Under the pieces are notes generated by a model, which searched no databases, was not told the DNA's origin, and saw only the letters and a list, made by a program, of their open reading frames with translations. This document shows positions 32,966 through 44,223 of a stretch of DNA of 64,000 bases, piece after piece (position 1 is the stretch's first letter; the number at the start of each line of letters is the position of its first letter). The position numbers and the translations under genes are program-made. Source of the DNA: Neobacillus sp. CF12 (GTDB lineage: Bacteria; Bacillota; Bacilli; Bacillales; Cytobacillaceae); NCBI RefSeq assembly GCF_030348765.1, contig NZ_JAUCEU010000007.1, positions 2,412,501 to 2,476,500 of the forward strand. Reading direction: 5' to 3'.

Positions 32966-34783
32966 TTATGATAATAATTCTTCTAGTTCATTTAATTTTT
33001 CTTCAAACACTTTACATGCATCTCTAATCGGATCTGCGCTGGTCATATCTACTCCGGCTTTTTTGAGAACTTCTATTGGGTAATCGGAGCTTCCGGAGCT
33101 TAGGAAATCGATGTAGCGTTTAACTGCTGGCTCACCTTCCTCTAGAATCTGCTTGCTCAATGCAGTTGCAGCACTAAAGCCTGTAGCATATTGATACACG
33201 TAATAATTGTAATAGAAATGAGGAATTCTTGACCATTCTAAGCCGATCTCTTCATCGATCACAATATCCTCTTCTCCAAAATACTTCTTATTCAATGCAT
33301 AATATTCACTGGTTAGCAGATCAGCTGTTAAAGCCTCGTTATTTTGAGCCTTTTGATGAATTAAATGCTCATATTCGGCAAACATGGTTTGACGGAATAC
33401 AGTACCTCTAAAGCCTTCTAAATAATGATTTAACAAATAGATACGTTTTTGTTCATCATCGATTGTTTTTAATAAATGATCATTTAAAAGTGCTTCATTA
33501 CAAGTTGAGGCCACTTCAGCAACAAAGATGGAATAGTTGCCATACGGATAGGGTTGATTTTTTCTTGTATAGTAGCTATGGACAGAATGACCAAATTCAT
33601 GTGCCAATGTAAATAAGTTATTCACATTATCCTGCCAATTCATAAGAATGTACGGATTGGTTCCATATGCTCCTGAAGAATACGCCCCACTGCGCTTTCC
33701 CTTATTTTCGTGAACATCTACCCAGCGATTCTCAAATCCTTCTTTTAAAATTTGCGTATATTCCTCTCCTAATGGAGCAAGCCCTTTTAGAACGAGCTCT
33801 TCTGCCTGTTTATAAGGAATTTCCATTTTCACATCTTTTACTAGAGGGGTGTAAAGATCGTACATATGCAGTTCGTCTACTCCTAACACTTTTTTCCGGA
33901 GTTTAACGTAACGGTGCAATAAATGTAGATTTTCATTTATCGTGTTAACTAGATTGTCATACACACTTTCAGGAATGTTATTGGCTGAAAGAGCGGCATG
34001 CCTAGCAGAATTATATTTTCTGATTCTTGCATTAAAATTATCTTTTTTTACATTTCCACTAAGCGTACTGGCAAATGTATTGCGGAACTTCCCATAGGTT
34101 TCGTAAACTGCCTTAAAGGCGTCACGGCGGACTCTTTGGTCCCCACTTTCAAGGAATCGGATGTAGCGTCCGTGAGTAATCTCAACCTCATGACCATTTT
34201 CATCTTTAACAGAAGGGAACTTTAAATCTGCGTTATTTAACATCCCAAAAGTATTACTAGACGCATCCATGACTTCACTTGCTTCCGCTAATAATGCTTC
34301 CTGCTCTCCTGATAATACGTGTGGCCTCTGTAGATTGATCTCCTCTATAGCATGCTCATAGAGCTTTAATTCAGATTTTTCATTTAAAAATCCAGTGACC
34401 TTACTTTCCTCAAGTGCAAGAATTTCAGGTACAATGAATGCTAATTGACTGCCTGCTTGTGAATACAGGTTTTTCATTCTATCATCTAATCCCTGGTAAA
34501 AGGAATTAGTAGTATCTTGGTCATAGCGCATGTGTGCGTATGTATAAAGCTTTCCAATTCTTTCAAGGAGCTTATCTTGGAATTGAAGAGCATTATAAAG
34601 AGTATCTGCACTCTCTCCAAGTTTTCCTTCAAACTCCTTTATCCCTGAAATCTGATTCTTAACTTCTTGAAACTCTTTTTCCCATTCTTCATCACTAGCA
34701 AAGATATCTTCTAATCTCCATGTATCTTCAACAGGTATTTCACTTCTTGAAGGCAAAGCCTTAACTGCCGTTTCATTTGCCAT
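32966..34783 (-). CDS. pepF: Oligoendopeptidase F
   Basis: A 605-residue M3B zinc metallopeptidase that degrades peptides of about 7 to 17 residues in the cytoplasm. The zinc motif HEFGHS lies near residue 388-393 in LAHEFGHSVHSYY, with the third ligand Glu in the EVASTCNEALL segment; the PQV-like substrate segment FYYNYYVYQYATG is near 540. The ATG at 34783 is chosen because GGAGGAAGAAAT precedes it; the upstream ATG at 34801 lacks a site. It is next to coiA, as in B. subtilis (yjbG). Confidence 0.94.
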   Translation of the reverse strand: MANETAVKALPSRSEIPVEDTWRLEDIFASDEEWEKEFQEVKNQISGIKEFEGKLGESADTLYNALQFQDKLLERIGKLYTYAHMRYDQDTTNSFYQGLDDRMKNLYSQAGSQLAFIVPEILALEESKVTGFLNEKSELKLYEHAIEEINLQRPHVLSGEQEALLAEASEVMDASSNTFGMLNNADLKFPSVKDENGHEVEITHGRYIRFLESGDQRVRRDAFKAVYETYGKFRNTFASTLSGNVKKDNFNARIRKYNSARHAALSANNIPESVYDNLVNTINENLHLLHRYVKLRKKVLGVDELHMYDLYTPLVKDVKMEIPYKQAEELVLKGLAPLGEEYTQILKEGFENRWVDVHENKGKRSGAYSSGAYGTNPYILMNWQDNVNNLFTLAHEFGHSVHSYYTRKNQPYPYGNYSIFVAEVASTCNEALLNDHLLKTIDDEQKRIYLLNHYLEGFRGTVFRQTMFAEYEHLIHQKAQNNEALTADLLTSEYYALNKKYFGEEDIVIDEEIGLEWSRIPHFYYNYYVYQYATGFSAATALSKQILEEGEPAVKRYIDFLSSGSSDYPIEVLKKAGVDMTSADPIRDACKVFEEKLNELEELLS

Positions 34784-34929
34784 ATTTCTTCCTCCATTCA
34801 CTTTTTCTTCGGTTTACTTTAAAGAAAATTACCTTGTTTATATTCTCCTTTTTCTTGTTATTCCCTTTAATTTAAATAAGATTTACCCCTTATATTATGC
34901 CCTAAAGTAATTTTTCATTTATATTTTTG

Positions 34930-36114
34930 TCAGGATGAACTTATTTTTTGTTGAAATTCATTTCTTCTTTCTTCCTTCTCCCTGTTAGATTGAGGAACGA
35001 AAACCTGATGTTGCAGTTGATACATCGTTTCGCTTCTTTTTCTTACCATGCCAAGTCTCTCTAGTTGAATAAAATATTCTCTCACTGCAATAAAAGAATT
35101 TTCATCTGCAAGTTGTGGAATTTTTCTTATCGTTATCTCATTTCTTTTAATTCGCTTGTTGTAATTTCTTTCAACTTCCTTCATATCAATAAGGGCGTTA
35201 GGTGATTTATTCTGTAGATTATCTATATATATGTAGGTTTGCCAGACAATAGCAGGCGTTTGAATAAGAAGGGAATGAGTAACAGGTAAGCCGATTTCAG
35301 GAGGGAGTAAATATAAGTTGAGGTTATGATTATATATCTCACGTAGAAATCGGGTTTGGATGGGATTAGGATGAAGCGACCAGTTGATTGAGAAACTCTC
35401 AGTTTCATACGTCCATTTAGAAAGGTTAAATTGATGAAACAGTTTCGGTTCTAGAATTTCTTCAATTCCAGTATTGTGAACAGAGCGCTGGCAACTGCTT
35501 GCGATTGCATTTTTTATGGAATAAGGATAGATTGAACTGAGGATTTGAAATTGCTTTTCTTTGGGGCAATAAGAAGGAAGTATCAATTGACCGTCTTTTG
35601 TTTTTCTTAAAAAGAAATATTCAAAGTTTGACAATGAGAATACATTACTCCTTTTTGCTTTAATGTGCTTACTGCCTATAATCCATAGTGGTATGTAGTT
35701 CTGTTGGAAATAGGTCTTACTTCGTTTGGTAAATAATTCTTCTGTTATCGGAGAACACTGATATTCCAACGCATATTTGATTCCGTCATAATGGAACATA
35801 ATATCCGGTCGCTGATGAATGATAGGGTCATAATATTCTAATTCTGCAGAAATTCGCTGTTGAATAAGCCAGTGATAGAGCTGGAGCTTTCCTTTCATAT
35901 GATAAAGTGTTTCATTCTCAAAGATTTCTCTGCAAATAGCACCGCTTCGATGAGCAAAATGGTAAATACGTTGATTCCCTAACTTAAGGGAAACGGCTTC
36001 CCCGCAGACTGGACAAAAGAACTCCTCCATGTTCCTAAGAATTAATAGATTTTCCTTTTCATAATTGTTGCCTAAGTTAAATATATTTCCTGAATTTGTT
36101 TTTGCTGTCAGCAA
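34930..36114 (-). CDS. coiA: Competence protein CoiA
   Basis: A 394-residue protein needed in transformation for processing of incoming DNA. The N-terminal zinc-ribbon-like part has CPVCGEAVSLKLG (near residue 34-46) and HFAHRSGAICRE (near 52-63). The nuclease-like middle shows YHMKGKLQLYHWL, then RPDIMFHYDGIKYALEYQCSP split near 100-120 (an ExxQ-type restriction-endonuclease-like core). A TTG start at 36114 is supported by AAGGAGG eleven bases upstream. In B. subtilis coiA is under ComK control. It lies between cls and pepF. Confidence 0.88.
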   Translation of the reverse strand: MLTAKTNSGNIFNLGNNYEKENLLILRNMEEFFCPVCGEAVSLKLGNQRIYHFAHRSGAICREIFENETLYHMKGKLQLYHWLIQQRISAELEYYDPIIHQRPDIMFHYDGIKYALEYQCSPITEELFTKRSKTYFQQNYIPLWIIGSKHIKAKRSNVFSLSNFEYFFLRKTKDGQLILPSYCPKEKQFQILSSIYPYSIKNAIASSCQRSVHNTGIEEILEPKLFHQFNLSKWTYETESFSINWSLHPNPIQTRFLREIYNHNLNLYLLPPEIGLPVTHSLLIQTPAIVWQTYIYIDNLQNKSPNALIDMKEVERNYNKRIKRNEITIRKIPQLADENSFIAVREYFIQLERLGMVRKRSETMYQLQHQVFVPQSNREKEERRNEFQQKISSS

Positions 36115-36185
36115 ATCGATATCAGCCTCCTTTTGTTTCTTACATTCGTGCTAGCTCTCAAAGAAACCTTTTTTTAAAAAAAAGA

Positions 36186-36208
36186 AAACCCGTCATTATG
36201 ACGAGTTT
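36186..36208 (-). terminator. Terminator after cardiolipin synthase gene
   Basis: AAACTCGTCAT and ATGACGGGTTT pair almost fully; minus-strand TTTTCTTTTTTTT follows. Confidence 0.85.
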
Positions 36209-36214
36209 GTGAAC

Positions 36215-37741
36215 TTAAAGAAGTGGAGATAACAATCTTGCCGTTGACTCAATTAACCGCAAACCAATATGTCGTTTATTAAAAGAAGTCAATTCTAGCT
36301 GCTTGGCATATTCTAAGTCATTTATATATTCTGCCACAAGCTTTTGGGTACTTTTTGTACGAAATAAAAAAGCATTGACCTCGAAATTTAAATGAAAACT
36401 GCGCATATCCATATTGGAGGTTCCGATAGAAGCAAGTTCATGATCGACAATCACGATTTTACTATGCATAAAGCCGCGCTCATATTCGTAAACCTTTACA
36501 CCTGCTTCTAAAAGTTCCGGAAAATAGGATCTTGATGCATGAAAGACAATTCGTTTGTCTGGTCGATTAGGTACAAGTAATCTCACATCAATCCCACTAA
36601 GTGCCGCTACTTTTATAGCAGAAAAGATATCCTCATCAGGTATAAAGTATGGGGAGGCAATCCAAACAGATTCTTTTGCTGAAGTAATCATCGAGAAAAA
36701 TATATTTTTAATAACACTCCATTCATTATCTGGACCTCCGGCAATTAGCTGAACTCCCCCATGATTTTTTTCATCTATTTGTGGAGACAAATATTCCGCT
36801 GTTAAAAAACTATGATTGGTCATGTAGTACCAGTCTTGCAAAAAAATGAGTTGTAAGGATCGAACAGCTTCCCCTCTTACCATTAAGTGGGTATCTCGCC
36901 AAAAACCATAGTTTTTATTCCTGCCTAAGTATTCATCACCAATATTAAGTCCACCAACAAAACCAATCGTTCCATCTATCACAATAATTTTTCGGTGATT
37001 TCTGAAATTAAATTTATTATTTAAAAATGGCACCTTTACAGGGCCGAAACAAACCGTTTCTATCCCTGCATTTCTCAATTCTTTAATATATTTATTTGAT
37101 AATTTCCAAGAACCCACTGCGTCATACAGGAATCGAATTTTAACTCCATGTGCAGCCTTCTGGATTAATACTTTTTTAATTTCTTGGCCAATGACATCAT
37201 CGCGTACAATATAATACTCCATATGGATATGATGTCTGGCTTTGTTCAATTGTTCAAGAATATGATGGAAGGTTTCCTCTCCATTTGTTAACACCTTTGT
37301 AGACGTATCAAAGGAAATAGGACTATTCCCTAGTTTTTGTGCTAGAGTAAATAATCGTGCTTGATGCTCACCCATTAGACCGAGTTTTTCTTCACTACGC
37401 GGGTCATTTTCACCCTCAACATTTAAGAAAGCTTGTTTATCGAGAAAATACTTCTTCCGATACATTTTCTCCTTACGATAATTCCTCCCAAATAGTAAGT
37501 AGAAGAAAAAGCCAACTAATGGAAAACTTCCTAGAACAACCAGCCAAGTAAGGGTTTGAGTTGGATGGCGATTTTCCAAGAAAATAACAAATGCAATAAA
37601 GATGACAGACAAGGTGATTAAGAGGCTCAGGAAACCAAAAATTCCACCATGTAAATACTCCTTAAAGAAAAACAAAAGTATGGATAAAACTAGCACAAAT
37701 AGAGCAACCCTTACTGTGTTTTTCAGTCTAATCACCGCCAT
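36215..37741 (-). CDS. cls: Cardiolipin synthase
   Basis: A 508-residue phospholipase D-family enzyme that joins two phosphatidylglycerols into cardiolipin. Two or three N-terminal membrane helices are followed by the two HKD motifs: HRKIIVIDGTIGFVGG (near residue 245-260) and MHSKIVIVDHELASIGTSNMD in two parts (near 425-445). The ATG at 37741 is preferred because the longer TTG frame (37777) would begin inside the mecA terminator; the ribosome site is weak either way. The gene has no B. subtilis counterpart at this locus between coiA and mecA in the same form, so it may be an insertion. Confidence 0.88.
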   Translation of the reverse strand: MAVIRLKNTVRVALFVLVLSILLFFFKEYLHGGIFGFLSLLITLSVIFIAFVIFLENRHPTQTLTWLVVLGSFPLVGFFFYLLFGRNYRKEKMYRKKYFLDKQAFLNVEGENDPRSEEKLGLMGEHQARLFTLAQKLGNSPISFDTSTKVLTNGEETFHHILEQLNKARHHIHMEYYIVRDDVIGQEIKKVLIQKAAHGVKIRFLYDAVGSWKLSNKYIKELRNAGIETVCFGPVKVPFLNNKFNFRNHRKIIVIDGTIGFVGGLNIGDEYLGRNKNYGFWRDTHLMVRGEAVRSLQLIFLQDWYYMTNHSFLTAEYLSPQIDEKNHGGVQLIAGGPDNEWSVIKNIFFSMITSAKESVWIASPYFIPDEDIFSAIKVAALSGIDVRLLVPNRPDKRIVFHASRSYFPELLEAGVKVYEYERGFMHSKIVIVDHELASIGTSNMDMRSFHLNFEVNAFLFRTKSTQKLVAEYINDLEYAKQLELTSFNKRHIGLRLIESTARLLSPLL

Positions 37742-37767
37742 TAATAAATAATCCAATGTAAAAAATA

Positions 37768-37790
37768 CCGATTTCAATAATAGAAATCGG
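37768..37790 (-). terminator. Terminator after mecA
   Basis: CCGATTTC and GAAATCGG pair around seven bases and are followed on the minus strand by TATTTTTTAC. Confidence 0.8.
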
Positions 37791-37795
37791 CACGT

Positions 37796-38467
37796 TTATT
37801 TGAAATGTTTTCTTATTTCAGCAAAAACATTCTTAGAAATTATCTCTTTCCCATACTCTTGAATTCGATGGATGGTTATTTGTGTTTCATAACCATATTC
37901 AAGCAGGATACTTAGAATATCATCTATTTCGTCCTCTTCAAACACATCTTCTGGAAACTCAGTATATAAATAATATTTATTTTCAAAGTTGTACAACACT
38001 GTGATTAAATCATCCAGGCCGCCCCGATTTGACAACATAATGACATCTTCAAAATCTTTAAAGGCAATTAAAAATTCTAAAGATTCTTCTTCAAGTAATA
38101 GATCATCATCATCTCGATGCCCAGTATGAAAATGCTGATCCAGGATATCATCAATGTTATTGTCAACAGCTAAGTCTTTTAACTTTTCATTTGGAATGGG
38201 AAGCTCAAACTTTTGACCATCCTTTGAAACCTGTGCCTTTGTTACTAGAATTTCTAAACCTTTTTCTAACGCTTGCACTTGAATCCAAAGTGGACCTTCT
38301 ACAACAAACTCTTCCTCTTGATGAACCTCATCCATCATTTCCCAGAACAGTTCCTCGCTACGTTCCCGATTGTACCAAATTTCTTCACGATCAAATCCTC
38401 GTTCTTCTATATCACCATAAGAGATGTAAAACTTTACTGTATTCTCATTAATTCGTTCGATTTCCAT
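37796..38467 (-). CDS. mecA: Adaptor protein MecA
   Basis: A 223-residue adaptor that brings ComK and other proteins to ClpCP. The N-terminal target-binding domain begins MEIERINENTVKFYIS; an acidic linker (around 95-130, with DDDDLLLEEE) leads to the ClpC-binding C-terminal domain with EYGYETQITIHRIQEYG near the end. The ATG at 38467 is chosen by the GAGAGGTGAAG site and by the usual MecA N-terminus. It lies near spx, also a Clp-controlled regulator, as in B. subtilis. Confidence 0.93.
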   Translation of the reverse strand: MEIERINENTVKFYISYGDIEERGFDREEIWYNRERSEELFWEMMDEVHQEEEFVVEGPLWIQVQALEKGLEILVTKAQVSKDGQKFELPIPNEKLKDLAVDNNIDDILDQHFHTGHRDDDDLLLEEESLEFLIAFKDFEDVIMLSNRGGLDDLITVLYNFENKYYLYTEFPEDVFEEDEIDDILSILLEYGYETQITIHRIQEYGKEIISKNVFAEIRKHFK

Positions 38468-38771
38468 CTTCACCTCTCCCTTCCGTTTCCATATTGAAGG
38501 GACAAAATACCCCCAAGCAGACAATGCTTATTGCAATTACTGTAGAAAGGATTAACTTGTTGTGATGTAAAAAAGTATATAATCCTTGTACTTTCATTTT
38601 ATGACAAAAGTATTAAATTGGGAAATAAATTTAACCTTAATTGCAAAAACCATTAATTTGCCTATTAATTAGATATTCCCTACATTGTAACAAAATGACA
38701 CAGAAATCTCAAACGAAATACGTCAAGAGTATAAAAAAAGCCTTCATAAATGAAGGCTAAGTTAAATTTGT
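38468..38771. other. Intergenic region between mecA and spx
   Basis: About 300 AT-rich bases holding the mecA upstream region and the spx terminator at its right end. TATAAT-like words occur near 38575 but no good -35 partner. No small gene is supported. Confidence 0.5.
38740..38757 (-). terminator. Terminator after spx
   Basis: GCCTTCATAAATGAAGGC is a perfect hairpin followed on the minus strand by seven T residues. Confidence 0.9.
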
Positions 38772-39167
38772 TTAATTTACCATACGCTGGGCTTCTCTTA
38801 ACTGGAAAGTTCTAACTCTCCTTGGTAGAAACCTTCTAATTTCATCCTCATTATATCCAACCTGTAAACGTTTTTCGTCGATAATAATAGGACGACGTAA
38901 TAAACCTGGATTTGCTTTAATTAACTCGAATAAATCCTGTAGCGGCATTGTATCTAGGTTTACATCTAATTTTTGAAAAGTCTTAGATCTTGTAGAGATA
39001 ATTTCATCTGTACCATCTTCTGTCATTCGAAGAATTTCTTTGATTTCTTCAATTGACAATGGCTCTGAAAAAATATTTCTTTCCGTATATGGAATCTCAT
39101 GTTCTTCTAACCATGATTTCGCTTTCCTGCATGATGTACAACTTGGTGAAGTGTATAATGTAACCAT
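38772..39167 (-). CDS. spx: Transcriptional regulator Spx
   Basis: A 131-residue ArsC-fold regulator of the thiol-stress response that binds the RNA polymerase alpha C-terminal domain. The redox switch CTSC is at residues 10-13. Further landmarks are [13 protein letters not shown] near 56 and [21 protein letters not shown] in two parts near 91-111. The ATG at 39167, with AGGAGTG upstream, gives the conserved start VTLYTSPSC. Its proteolysis depends on YjbH, also in this window. Confidence 0.96.
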   Translation of the reverse strand: MVTLYTSPSCTSCRKAKSWLEEHEIPYTERNIFSEPLSIEEIKEILRMTEDGTDEIISTRSKTFQKLDVNLDTMPLQDLFELIKANPGLLRRPIIIDEKRLQVGYNEDEIRRFLPRRVRTFQLREAQRMVN

Positions 39168-39580
39168 TCTTCTCCACACTCCTCTTTTAATTACTATCCG
39201 ACTCTATAGTAAATCTATAAAATTATATGTTTCTTGTTTAAAATGATTATAAATAAGTAATTTATATCATTAATTATACACCACTGTTTCTAAAAAAGGT
39301 ATCCCTTTTTCAAAATTTATTGACTGTCAAACATTTAACACTTATTATTTTTTTTCATTATATTAGACGATTACAATCTGCAAAGGTTTCAATTTTTTCC
39401 CGAAAGTATTTTCTCAATTAAGCTGTTTTTGATGAAAACGCATACATTTTTTATTAATAATATTGTTTTTTCTTCATTACCTCTTTTAATAACATCCAAG
39501 TTCTTTTAAAATAAGGATGAGGGGAAATACAATACAAACAGTTAATCCAACTTTTGCATTGAAAAATGGAGGTTTTTGTC
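39168..39580. other. Intergenic region between spx and a small membrane-protein gene
   Basis: About 410 AT-rich bases that must hold the spx promoters (minus) and the promoter of the next gene (plus). A full match to the cre consensus lies at 39432-39446. No further gene is supported. Confidence 0.5.
39432..39446 (+). promoter_or_regulatory. cre-consensus match
   Basis: ATGAAAACGCATACA fits WTGNAANCGNWNNCW at every position. It lies 135 bases before a small gene and 265 bases from spx; which one it would serve is unclear. Confidence 0.4.
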
Positions 39581-39766
39581 ATGGGTGGGTACATAGCTGA
39601 TTTATCAATGGTTGCAATTATTATTATTGGTATTACAGCACTTATGGGCGTAATAACAAATGGCATCGGTGAAAATGTTTTCGGAGGAAAAAAACGCTCT
39701 GAATTTGTTGACCAAAGTGCAAGGTTCCAAACAGGCTGGAAAAGTGTTGGCGGGAAGAAGAAGTAA
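39581..39766 (+). CDS. Small single-helix membrane protein
   Basis: A 61-residue protein: a hydrophobic N-terminal helix (LSMVAIIIIGITALMGVI near residue 6-23), then a basic, hydrophilic tail with GGKKRSEF and SVGGKKK. The ATG at 39581 follows TGGAGGTTTTTGTC and is favoured over the one at 39566. It lies directly upstream of the trpS T-box leader. The family is not recognised. Confidence 0.65.
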   Translation: MGGYIADLSMVAIIIIGITALMGVITNGIGENVFGGKKRSEFVDQSARFQTGWKSVGGKKK

Positions 39767-39778
39767 ACACTAGCCTAC

Positions 39779-39808
39779 TTGCTTACCACTATACATTTAT
39801 TTTATAAT
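39779..39808 (+). promoter_or_regulatory. trpS: Sigma-A promoter of trpS
   Basis: TTGCTT (39779-39784) and TATAAT (39803-39808) with an 18-base spacer, just upstream of the T-box leader. Confidence 0.7.
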
Positions 39809-39814
39809 AGAACT

Positions 39815-41119
<1,305 letters not shown>

Positions 41120-41125
41120 AAAATG

Positions 41126-41150
41126 CACGGCCGCAATTACTGCGGCCGTG
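41126..41150. terminator. Bidirectional terminator between trpS and yjbA
   Basis: CACGGCCGCA and TGCGGCCGTG form a perfect ten-base stem with T-runs on both sides. It serves both convergent genes. Confidence 0.92.
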
Positions 41151-41153
41151 TTT

Positions 41154-41900
41154 TTAATTTACTTTAGGTCCGTGCTCCATTTCCCAAAGCTTTTCGAAAA
41201 ATGGCTGACCTTTTATTAGATTTTCACAAAAGGTTTCATGCCGTTTAGACCAACCGTATTTTGTTTCCTCAAACAATTGCTGCCATGCATTCTCAAAGTT
41301 CAGTTCCTGTATCGCCGAGTAACGCTCCGGACACCATTCAGTAAACCAATAACGAACTTCTGCCTCATTCTTAGATGTATGTAATTGATCTAGTGCCATA
41401 AATAAAAGCTGTTTTAGCTGACGCTCTTTTCGCGTAAGTCCATTCATCAATTCAGGCTCAGGTGATAGAATATGAAAATCCTTATCCACTGAAAACTTTT
41501 GAAAATGATATTGTTTTGCCTCATGATTGGCTATCATTTCGTACACAAGCTGCTCTTGTCTAGGAATGAGCCTGCTCTTTCTAATCGGGATTGAGTACCC
41601 GATTGTATCAACTGCCAATATTCCTACCCCATCTGTGACTACGAAGCAATAATCAAGTTGAACTCTTTCATGATTTTTTCTTAAATACGCTTTTTGAAAA
41701 ATATCATCTAGAAGTTGTTGAGGTAATTCTGAGAGATCGTTCTCAATATAATTAAAGAGAATCGGTTCTACTTTTAACAATGGAGCCTGGTCTAACAGCT
41801 CAACACCGTCATCTTTGCGCCATTCATGAAAGTGGCACACATTATATCCGTTTTCTTCACCTTCAAACCAATTTACCCAAACATCATGAAGATACAACAT
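41154..41900 (-). CDS. yjbA: DUF3603 protein YjbA
   Basis: A 248-residue cytoplasmic protein of the YjbA family. It begins [18 protein letters not shown] and has no known catalytic motif; Trp, Glu and His are frequent. The ATG at 41900 has GAGGGG at good distance and matches the family N-terminus. In B. subtilis yjbA also lies beside trpS; here no opp or app operon intervenes on either side. Confidence 0.87.
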   Translation of the reverse strand: MLYLHDVWVNWFEGEENGYNVCHFHEWRKDDGVELLDQAPLLKVEPILFNYIENDLSELPQQLLDDIFQKAYLRKNHERVQLDYCFVVTDGVGILAVDTIGYSIPIRKSRLIPRQEQLVYEMIANHEAKQYHFQKFSVDKDFHILSPEPELMNGLTRKERQLKQLLFMALDQLHTSKNEAEVRYWFTEWCPERYSAIQELNFENAWQQLFEETKYGWSKRHETFCENLIKGQPFFEKLWEMEHGPKVN

Positions 41901-42008
41901 TGTACAACCCCTCACTTCAAGAAACTGTTTGTCAATCAGTATGGGCAGACATAAGTTAATTTATTCCTTAAGAACCAAATACTCTTTGTTGAGTGCACAA
42001 AAAAAAGC

Positions 42009-42818
42009 CTATTTTTTTCGGCCTTTTTTAGTGAAGTTATTTTCAGCAGATAAATATTTCTTTGCGGGCAAAGAAAAAGATATTTTTGTTGAGTAAGAAT
42101 TAGCTTTATAGTAATTTTCAACAATTTTAAAACCGGCTGCATATCCAAGTAATTTAGGAATTCTTCCTGACCCGAATAATAGGTCATCGTGTTTCCTATC
42201 ACTTTTTTTCAAGTTCAAATGGTCCTGTAAATATTTATCCCACAAATCTTCCAATTCACTATCACTGTACATGGTACACCAGTCAGCTAAATAGTTTCTC
42301 CCGCAATGAACTAAAACCGCGTACTCAGCAAGCCCTTCTATAATGATTGAATCCAATAAAGTATACTCTTCAAATCTTTTAGATTGCATATTTAGCCTGC
42401 AAATATGATGGTATTCATGGATGAATAGAGCCTCAATCTCCTTAGTGGTTAGACTGTTCGAAAGAAATAAAAACATTTTATCCGGATAGGAGACTCCTCC
42501 CTTAACTTTTTCATCCTGTCTGGAAAAAAGACTTCTATCCTGGCCGATGGGAAAAAGATAGATTGGGATATCTGGTCCTCCCCATTTCTTTCTATACGCC
42601 TGAAAAATACCCTCTGCCACCTCCCAAACCATGTTTTCCTTCATTGAGTTAAAGATTTCCTTCGTCCTCCTAGATGCTCTATACATCCCGAAATCGGTTA
42701 GTTGATTATAAATTTTTGGAGCAGTTTGCCCCTTGAAAGCAGGGAGCAGCTTTTCGCATATTTTGGTTGGACGATCAAACTCCTCTTCCAGCCATTTATC
42801 CGTTCGAATGATGCCCAT
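42009..42818 (-). CDS. yjaZ: DUF2268 putative zinc protease YjaZ
   Basis: A 269-residue protein with the metalloprotease-like motif HEYHHICRLN near residue 133-142 (HExxH) and a following Glu-rich stretch with IIEGLAEYAV (near 161), which may supply the third ligand. This arrangement is that of DUF2268/YjaZ proteins. No signal peptide. The stop lies in a weak hairpin with A/T runs (42001-42029). It is downstream of fabH-fabF in the same direction, as in B. subtilis, after the fabF terminator. Confidence 0.86.
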   Translation of the reverse strand: MGIIRTDKWLEEEFDRPTKICEKLLPAFKGQTAPKIYNQLTDFGMYRASRRTKEIFNSMKENMVWEVAEGIFQAYRKKWGGPDIPIYLFPIGQDRSLFSRQDEKVKGGVSYPDKMFLFLSNSLTTKEIEALFIHEYHHICRLNMQSKRFEEYTLLDSIIIEGLAEYAVLVHCGRNYLADWCTMYSDSELEDLWDKYLQDHLNLKKSDRKHDDLLFGSGRIPKLLGYAAGFKIVENYYKANSYSTKISFSLPAKKYLSAENNFTKKGRKK

Positions 42819-42908
42819 TTCCTCACTCCATACTTTTTCATTATCTTATATTTTATGAATGATAAAGAAGGAGGTTCGGGTGTTGGTATCTCCATAAAAG
42901 AAAAAAGC

Positions 42909-42928
42909 CGACCAGAGTTGTCTGGTCG
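42909..42928 (-). terminator. Terminator after fabF
   Basis: CGACCAGA and TCTGGTCG pair around four bases; GGCTTTTTTCTTTT follows on the minus strand. Confidence 0.88.
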
Positions 42929-42934
42929 AGCTGT

Positions 42935-44176
42935 TTATTTCTGATATTTTTTGAATACAATCGTTGCATTGTGACCGCCAAAGCCTAGTGAATTACTCAT
43001 TGCGGCATTAATTTCTTTTTGACGAGCAGTATTTGGAACATAATCTAAATCACATTCTGGATCTGCCGTTTCATAATTAATGGTTGGCGGTAGAATGCTA
43101 TCTTTCATAGCAAGTACAGTAAAGATTGCTTCAATACCGCCTGCAGCTCCAAGGAGATGGCCGGTCATTGACTTAGTTGAGCTTATGGCCAACTTATATG
43201 CGTGAACTCCAAATACTTCTTTAATTGCAAGTGTTTCAAATTTATCGTTATACTCAGTACTTGTACCATGAGCATTAATATAATCGATTTCTTCAATATT
43301 TAGTCCAGCATCGTTAATAGCCATTTTCATTGCACGTGCACCGCCTTCACCACCAGGTGCTGGTGCAGTTATATGATAAGCGTCACCCGTTGCACCGTAG
43401 CCAACAATTTCAGCATATATTTTTGCACCACGGGCTAATGCGTGCTCTAGTTCTTCAAGAACAATAATGCCAGCACCTTCGCCAATTACGAATCCATCAC
43501 GATTTTTATCAAACGGTCTACTCGCCGTTTTTGGATCTGGATTTGAGGAAAGGGCAGTATTTGCACAGAACCCAGCAACAGACATTTTTGTAATCGGTGC
43601 TTCCGCTCCACCTGTAATCATGGCATCTGCATCACCTCTCTGGATGACCTTAAATGCATCTCCGATAGAATTCGTTCCAGTTGCACATGCTGTTACCGTA
43701 CAAGAATTAAATCCTTTTGCACCTAGTATGATCGAAACTTGCCCTGTTGCCATATCTGGAATCAGCATTGGTACAAAAAATGGACTTACTCTGCGATATC
43801 CTCTTTTTTGGAAGATTTCATATTGTTCTTCAAATGTTTCCATTCCGCCAATACCTGAACCGATCCATACCCCAATACGATTAGCATTTTCATCGGTAAT
43901 GGTTAGCTTTGCATCCTCGACAGCCATCAGTGCAGATGCAACCGCATACTGAGTAAAACGATCCATTTTTCTTGCGTCTTTTCTATCCATAAAGGATTCT
44001 GGATTAAAATCGTTAATCTGTGCGGCAACTTTTGCAGGATACTCATCAGCATTCACTCTTGTTAAAGGTCCAATGCCAGATTTACCATCAATAATCCCTT
44101 TCCATGTCGTTTCAACATCGTTTCCAAGCGGGGTAACCGCTCCTACACCTGTAACCACAACCCTACGCTTTTCCAT
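42935..44176 (-). CDS. fabF: Beta-ketoacyl-ACP synthase II
   Basis: A 413-residue condensing enzyme for chain elongation. The catalytic Cys is in [16 protein letters not shown] (near residue 162), the two His in [11 protein letters not shown] (near 303) and [15 protein letters not shown] (near 337). The ATG at 44176 is chosen because AAAGGAG is nine bases upstream, giving the start [11 protein letters not shown]. It follows fabH by 47 bases; both are governed by the FapR site upstream of fabH. Confidence 0.96.
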   Translation of the reverse strand: MEKRRVVVTGVGAVTPLGNDVETTWKGIIDGKSGIGPLTRVNADEYPAKVAAQINDFNPESFMDRKDARKMDRFTQYAVASALMAVEDAKLTITDENANRIGVWIGSGIGGMETFEEQYEIFQKRGYRRVSPFFVPMLIPDMATGQVSIILGAKGFNSCTVTACATGTNSIGDAFKVIQRGDADAMITGGAEAPITKMSVAGFCANTALSSNPDPKTASRPFDKNRDGFVIGEGAGIIVLEELEHALARGAKIYAEIVGYGATGDAYHITAPAPGGEGGARAMKMAINDAGLNIEEIDYINAHGTSTEYNDKFETLAIKEVFGVHAYKLAISSTKSMTGHLLGAAGGIEAIFTVLAMKDSILPPTINYETADPECDLDYVPNTARQKEINAAMSNSLGFGGHNATIVFKKYQK

Positions 44177-44223
44177 TTGTGACATCTCCTTTAGTACACA
44201 TCATGTATAGTAAACTATTCCCT

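Noticed and set aside
32735..32971. 78-codon open frame inside the GC-rich element
   Set aside because: It has no ribosome site, follows the inverted-repeat structure, and high GC removes stop codons by chance.
37741..37777. TTG start giving a 520-residue cardiolipin synthase
   Set aside because: The TTG lies within the mecA terminator hairpin and has no ribosome site.
42001..42029. Hairpin around the yjaZ stop, considered as a terminator
   Set aside because: The stem needs a bulge and is mostly A-T; too weak to list separately.
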